Assembly: GCA_030627905.1 (NCBI GenBank)
Contig: DAOVRZ010000080.1
Span: 1-28,489, forward strand
DNA from: JAGMES01 sp023128035
GTDB taxonomy: Bacteria; Bacillota; Halanaerobiia; DY22613
Length of the DNA stretch: 28,489 nt
Reading direction: 5' to 3'
In this document: piece after piece, positions 25,481 through 28,489 of the stretch
How positions within the stretch are numbered: the first letter of the stretch is position 1
Layout of the letters: each line of letters starts with the position of its first letter
Notes under the pieces: model-generated
What the model saw: the letters and a program-made list of their open reading frames with translations, nothing else
The model's database searches: none
Told to the model about the DNA's origin: nothing
Translations under genes and position numbers: made by a program

Positions 25481-25556
25481 ATTTTTCTAAACAAGCACAG
25501 ATATCTTATTAATAATTTCAATAAGGATATAAATCAAATTACCGAGGTGAAAAACT

Positions 25557-27113
25557 ATGAGCTTATTAATTTTAGATCGATTAAATAAAAATTACGCTGG
25601 TCAAGAAATATTTCAAAATCTGTCCTGCACCATTACCAAAGGACAACGAATTGGTCTGGTTGGGCCCAATGGAACAGGTAAGTCAACTCTGTTGAAAATC
25701 CTGGCCGGACTCGAAGATTACTCCAAAGGGCGACTGATTTCTGCATCTAAAATCCAGATTGGCTATTTAGAACAAGATCCGACTTTCTCTCCTACAATCA
25801 CATTGTATCAAGAAATGTTACAGATTTTTGAAAAAGCAATTACCTTAGAGAAAAAGATGCGCCAACTAGAAGTACAGATGAATTCTACTGAAGCAAGTAA
25901 TCCTGATTGCATAGAAGAATACGTAACACAATACGGCAAGTTACAAGAAGCCTTTGAATTGGCCAATGGTTACAGTTATGACCACAAGATCAGATCCATC
26001 CTATTTGGTCTAAATTTTACCGAACAAGACTTGGATCAGGAAATGATTACTTTTAGTGGTGGAGAACGGATTCGAGCAGCCGTTGCTAAGCTCTTACTTT
26101 TAGAGCCTGACTTATTATTATTAGACGAACCGACCAATCATCTGGATTTAGCGGCTATTGAATGGTTAGAATCCCATCTTGCCACTTACCCTGGAACCAT
26201 TTTGATGGTCTCTCATGATCGAATCTTCTTAGATCAGGTAGTAAATCAAATCTATGAGATGGGGCTATACGGGGTTGAGATTTATCGCGGCAATTACTCC
26301 TATTACCAAAACGAGAAAAAGAAGCGGTTGTCAATTCAATATAAACGCTACCAACATCAACAAGAAGAGATCGCCAGAATGGAACGATTCATATCTCGTT
26401 TCAAGGCAGGAACTCGCTCAACTCAAGCTAAAAGTGTCGAGAAACGCCTGGCCAAACTGGAGCGAATCGAAAAACCACAGGGCTCTAACAAGACCATGCA
26501 CCTTCCCTTTGGCCAGATCTCACCAATAGGCCACCTGATATTGGAGTGTTCTGGTGTAAGTAAGAGTTTTAGTGACGATACACCTCTCTTTGCCAATCTG
26601 GATCTGACTATTGAACAGAGAGAACGTTTGGTAATCACAGGGCCCAATGGTTCTGGCAAATCCACACTGTTGAAGATGATCGCAGGAGAACTTAAACCTG
26701 ATACAGGTGAGCTTAGATTCGATCCAAGAGTCAAAATTGGCTATTTTTCTCAGCATTTTGAACGGCTGGATTTGGAACTCTCTATCTACGAAAATATCTA
26801 CCGAGCTAGGCCTATGGATCGTTTCCAAATATATTCTTTAGCCGGAGCATTTCTCTTTTCCGGTGAAGATGTAGAGAAACCTGCAAATGTCTTAAGTGGT
26901 GGCGAGAAGAATCGTCTTGCTCTTGCCTGTTTAATTGCTGAACAACCTAATCTACTACTCTTAGACGAACCAACCAATCACCTAGACCTATCCAGCCGTG
27001 ATGTATTGGTGAACGCTTTAAAAGATTTTCCGGGGACAATTATCTTTATCTCTCACGATCGCTATCTGATCCAGCAGATTGCTACGCGAGAGTTACGATT
27101 TCCACTTTGTTAA
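25557..27113 (+). CDS. ABC-F family ATPase, C-terminally shortened
   Basis: A 518-residue protein with two ABC ATPase domains and no membrane segments. Site 1: Walker A GPNGTGKST (36), signature FSGGER (166), Walker B LLLLDEP (186), SHDR (219). Site 2: GPNGSGKST (362), LSGGEK (446), LLLLDEP (466), SHDR (499). The linker (YQHQQEEIARMERFISRFKA, then GTRSTQAKSVEKRLAKLERI) is the YdiF/Uup-like type, not the long linker of antibiotic-resistance ABC-Fs. ABC-F proteins bind the ribosomal E site and adjust translation. Homologues of this type are about 630-650 residues; here the chain ends 19 residues after the second switch histidine (RELRFPLC), so the last strands and the C-terminal coiled coil are missing. 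GAGGTG lies seven bases before the ATG. Confidence 0.9.
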   Translation: MSLLILDRLNKNYAGQEIFQNLSCTITKGQRIGLVGPNGTGKSTLLKILAGLEDYSKGRLISASKIQIGYLEQDPTFSPTITLYQEMLQIFEKAITLEKKMRQLEVQMNSTEASNPDCIEEYVTQYGKLQEAFELANGYSYDHKIRSILFGLNFTEQDLDQEMITFSGGERIRAAVAKLLLLEPDLLLLDEPTNHLDLAAIEWLESHLATYPGTILMVSHDRIFLDQVVNQIYEMGLYGVEIYRGNYSYYQNEKKKRLSIQYKRYQHQQEEIARMERFISRFKAGTRSTQAKSVEKRLAKLERIEKPQGSNKTMHLPFGQISPIGHLILECSGVSKSFSDDTPLFANLDLTIEQRERLVITGPNGSGKSTLLKMIAGELKPDTGELRFDPRVKIGYFSQHFERLDLELSIYENIYRARPMDRFQIYSLAGAFLFSGEDVEKPANVLSGGEKNRLALACLIAEQPNLLLLDEPTNHLDLSSRDVLVNALKDFPGTIIFISHDRYLIQQIATRELRFPLC

Positions 27114-27139
27114 CGAGATTTACTAAAGAAAATGAAAAA

Positions 27140-27197
27140 AAGTCCACTGAGTAGCTGTACTAAAGATTTTCGTAAGTACAAACTACTTAGTGGACTT
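27140..27197. terminator. Terminator between convergent genes
   Basis: AAGTCCACTGAGTAG (27140-27154) pairs with CTACTTAGTGGACTT (27183-27197) with one mismatch. GTACT/AGTAC can extend it inside the loop. On the minus strand it runs into TTTTTTT, so it ends the 27238-27666 transcript, and it may also stop the ABC-F transcript. Confidence 0.75.
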
Positions 27198-27237
27198 CCT
27201 AAGCCATAAACGTTAGAGAATTTACTGTTGATACAAA

Positions 27238-27666
27238 CTATACACTAACTTTATTTAGTTGACTGTTAATAATGCCTCGTATCCATTTTTCCTCTCCAGG
27301 TATTTTGTCACGAAGCCTGGCAGCTGCCATAGGAAGTATCCAAGCATGAATATCTTTAACATTAACTTTAGCAAGTTTTACGTATTCCTTTAGATAAACT
27401 GAATATATCAAATGTTTAATTATTTTAGAAAACTTAACTATTATATCAGAAGTCCCTTTGGGCATAAACGGTGAACGAATTATTAAACAAGTTCTAGCTA
27501 CATCTCCAAGAGGATTCCCAGAATATGCATTAAACCAATCTATTACTATAGCTTCATTAGGAGAAACAAGAATATTGTCTGGATGAAAATCCCCTAAAGC
27601 TTCATAAAATGCAATCGATTTTTTCATATCTTTTACTATAAAATAAGTACACCCTAAATGCATCAT
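27238..27666 (-). CDS. Chimeric ORF: VOC/glyoxalase N-terminus joined to APH-type kinase C-terminus
   Basis: A 142-residue frame of two unrelated parts. Residues 1-24 (MMHLGCTYFIVKDMKKSIAF then YEAL) are the first strand and helix of a VOC/glyoxalase-family protein. From residue 25, GDFHPDNILVSPNEAIVIDW then NAYSGNPLGDVARTCLIIRS is the catalytic loop and C-terminal lobe of an aminoglycoside-phosphotransferase-type kinase, including the catalytic Asp26, Asn31 and the Mg-binding Asp43. The His that normally precedes GD is replaced by the Leu of the VOC part, and the kinase ATP-binding lobe is absent, so catalysis is unlikely. The join is exactly in frame, and the gene keeps a strong GGGAGGAG site before ATG 27666 and its own terminator. 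It looks like a deletion fusion of two neighbouring genes. Confidence 0.8.
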   Translation of the reverse strand: MMHLGCTYFIVKDMKKSIAFYEALGDFHPDNILVSPNEAIVIDWFNAYSGNPLGDVARTCLIIRSPFMPKGTSDIIVKFSKIIKHLIYSVYLKEYVKLAKVNVKDIHAWILPMAAARLRDKIPGEEKWIRGIINSQLNKVSV

Positions 27667-27700
27667 TTATGACTCCTCCCATTTCTAATATCACTTTTTT

Positions 27701-27736
27701 GACACGTGATGTGTCGTTCTATCACAGGGACTGTCA
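27701..27736. repeat. Small inverted-repeat cluster
   Basis: GACAC-gtgat-GTGTC (27701-27715) overlaps a second pairing GTGAT/ATCAC, followed by GGGACTGTCAC. It resembles degenerate REP-type palindromes but has no transposase beside it. Confidence 0.35.
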
Positions 27737-27819
27737 CGAACAAAGTTTTTGTTGAATAATTTAGTCATTTGTTTTTGCAAAAGATATTACTTCTTTCCTT
27801 TTTAATGTTTTAGGTAATT

Positions 27820-28489
27820 TTATTTAAATAATATATTTAAGCGTTTAAAATTGTCTTTGACGGGCATAACATTACGGACAAGGTTCACGTTTTCACTTGT
27901 AATTTCATGAATTATTACTGTTTCTTCCGTCTCATTGGCTGTAGCTTTTACTGTTCCCCATGGATCAATAACACAACTGTTGCCGAGAAAGGTTACTCCA
28001 CTATCTTTTCCTGACCGATTCGCAGCGATTACATACATTTGATTCTCAATAGCTCTACTCTTTAATAAAGTCCTCCAATGGTCAAGACGCGGAAATGGAA
28101 ATGCAGAAGAAACCAGCATGACATCACATTTTTCTTTATAATATTGACGGCTCAATTCGGGAAAACGAATATCAAAACAGATCATAAGGCCAAAACGAAC
28201 ACCATTCATTGTAAATAGTGCTATTTTCTTTCCGGGGATAAATATCTCTTCCTCATAACTTAATGGAAAAAGATTAATCTTACAATAATTTGTCAAAATC
28301 TCACCCAAATTATCAAATACTAGCAATGAGTTATACCACCATTCCTCTTTTTTCTCTAATATACCAGCTACAATATGGATATTCAATTCTTTTGCAGTAT
28401 CAGACAAAATCTTTTTGGTCTCCTCAAAATCATAAGTCATGGTCTTATAAACTGAAAAATCATAACCTACATTAAATAGTTCTGGTAGA
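27820..28489 (-). CDS. Carbon-nitrogen hydrolase (nitrilase superfamily), 5' end beyond window
   Basis: The frame is open to the window edge, so 222 C-terminal residues are seen; the internal ATG at 28440 is not the true start because the upstream codons read LPELFNVGYDF, the conserved segment carrying the catalytic Glu. The other two catalytic residues follow: Lys in NYCKINLFP and Cys in GLMICFDIRFPELSR. The family hydrolyses amides or nitriles through a cysteine thioimidate. HWRTLLKSRAIENQMYVIAA and NRSG, then GNSCVIDPWG, are typical of the omega-amidase/N-carbamoyl-amidase-like branches; the exact substrate cannot be fixed. About 30-50 residues are missing at the N-terminus. Confidence 0.9.
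   Translation of the reverse strand, partial: LPELFNVGYDFSVYKTMTYDFEETKKILSDTAKELNIHIVAGILEKKEEWWYNSLLVFDNLGEILTNYCKINLFPLSYEEEIFIPGKKIALFTMNGVRFGLMICFDIRFPELSRQYYKEKCDVMLVSSAFPFPRLDHWRTLLKSRAIENQMYVIAANRSGKDSGVTFLGNSCVIDPWGTVKATANETEETVIIHEITSENVNLVRNVMPVKDNFKRLNILFK

Noticed and set aside
25557..27113. Antibiotic-resistance ABC-F (Vga/Lsa/VmlR type) based on length
   Set aside because: The interdomain linker is the YdiF/Uup-like kind; the short length comes from a missing C-terminus.

Overview
The window comes from a low-GC, AT-rich Gram-positive bacterium of the Clostridia/Halanaerobiales kind. This rests on strong AGGAGG-type ribosome binding sites, frequent GTG/TTG starts, Rho-independent terminators and the protein families present; the species cannot be named from sequence. 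Almost all genes lie on the minus strand. No rRNA, tRNA, CRISPR array or intact insertion sequence is visible.

Layout. (1) 1-7352: a mixed accessory stretch with a radical SAM protein cut by the window edge, a GNAT acetyltransferase, a DUF6155 protein, a YjbR protein, an exported protein with a TPR-like segment, a small membrane protein, a DEAD-box RNA helicase and an AlkD-type DNA alkylation repair protein. Broken genes lie between them: an Rpn nuclease N-terminus, an unidentified C-terminus and a PhnP-like metallo-hydrolase fragment. (2) 7353-7880: a gene-free stretch with three large palindromes. (3) 7881-17601: a Tc-toxin-like operon. A 1160-residue TcA-like protein, with TPR repeats in place of the usual large TcA shell, is translationally coupled to a 1971-residue natural TcB-TcC fusion; a small ORF follows. 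(4) 17738-21402: a RiPP operon of radical SAM/SPASM maturase, a 32-residue Cys-containing precursor that no automatic ORF call would retain, a strong intercistronic hairpin and an ABC exporter. Two near-identical terminators bracket this operon. (5) 21444-24645: a tandem GNAT protein with a probable ATT start, a Cu/Zn superoxide dismutase with a Cys-rich tail, an AAC(6')-like acetyltransferase and another double GNAT. (6) 24884-27666: an rsgA remnant with a large internal deletion, a structured leader ending in a terminator, an ABC-F ATPase shortened at its C-terminus, and an ORF joining a VOC/glyoxalase N-terminus to an aminoglycoside-phosphotransferase-like C-terminus. (7) 27820-28489: a nitrilase-superfamily amidohydrolase running off the window.

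Together the centre holds two adjacent antagonism or secretion systems, each with its own promoter and terminators: a RiPP cassette and a compact Tc-like apparatus. Around them are small stress or resistance genes and many decayed genes, which is typical of a genomic region with high turnover.
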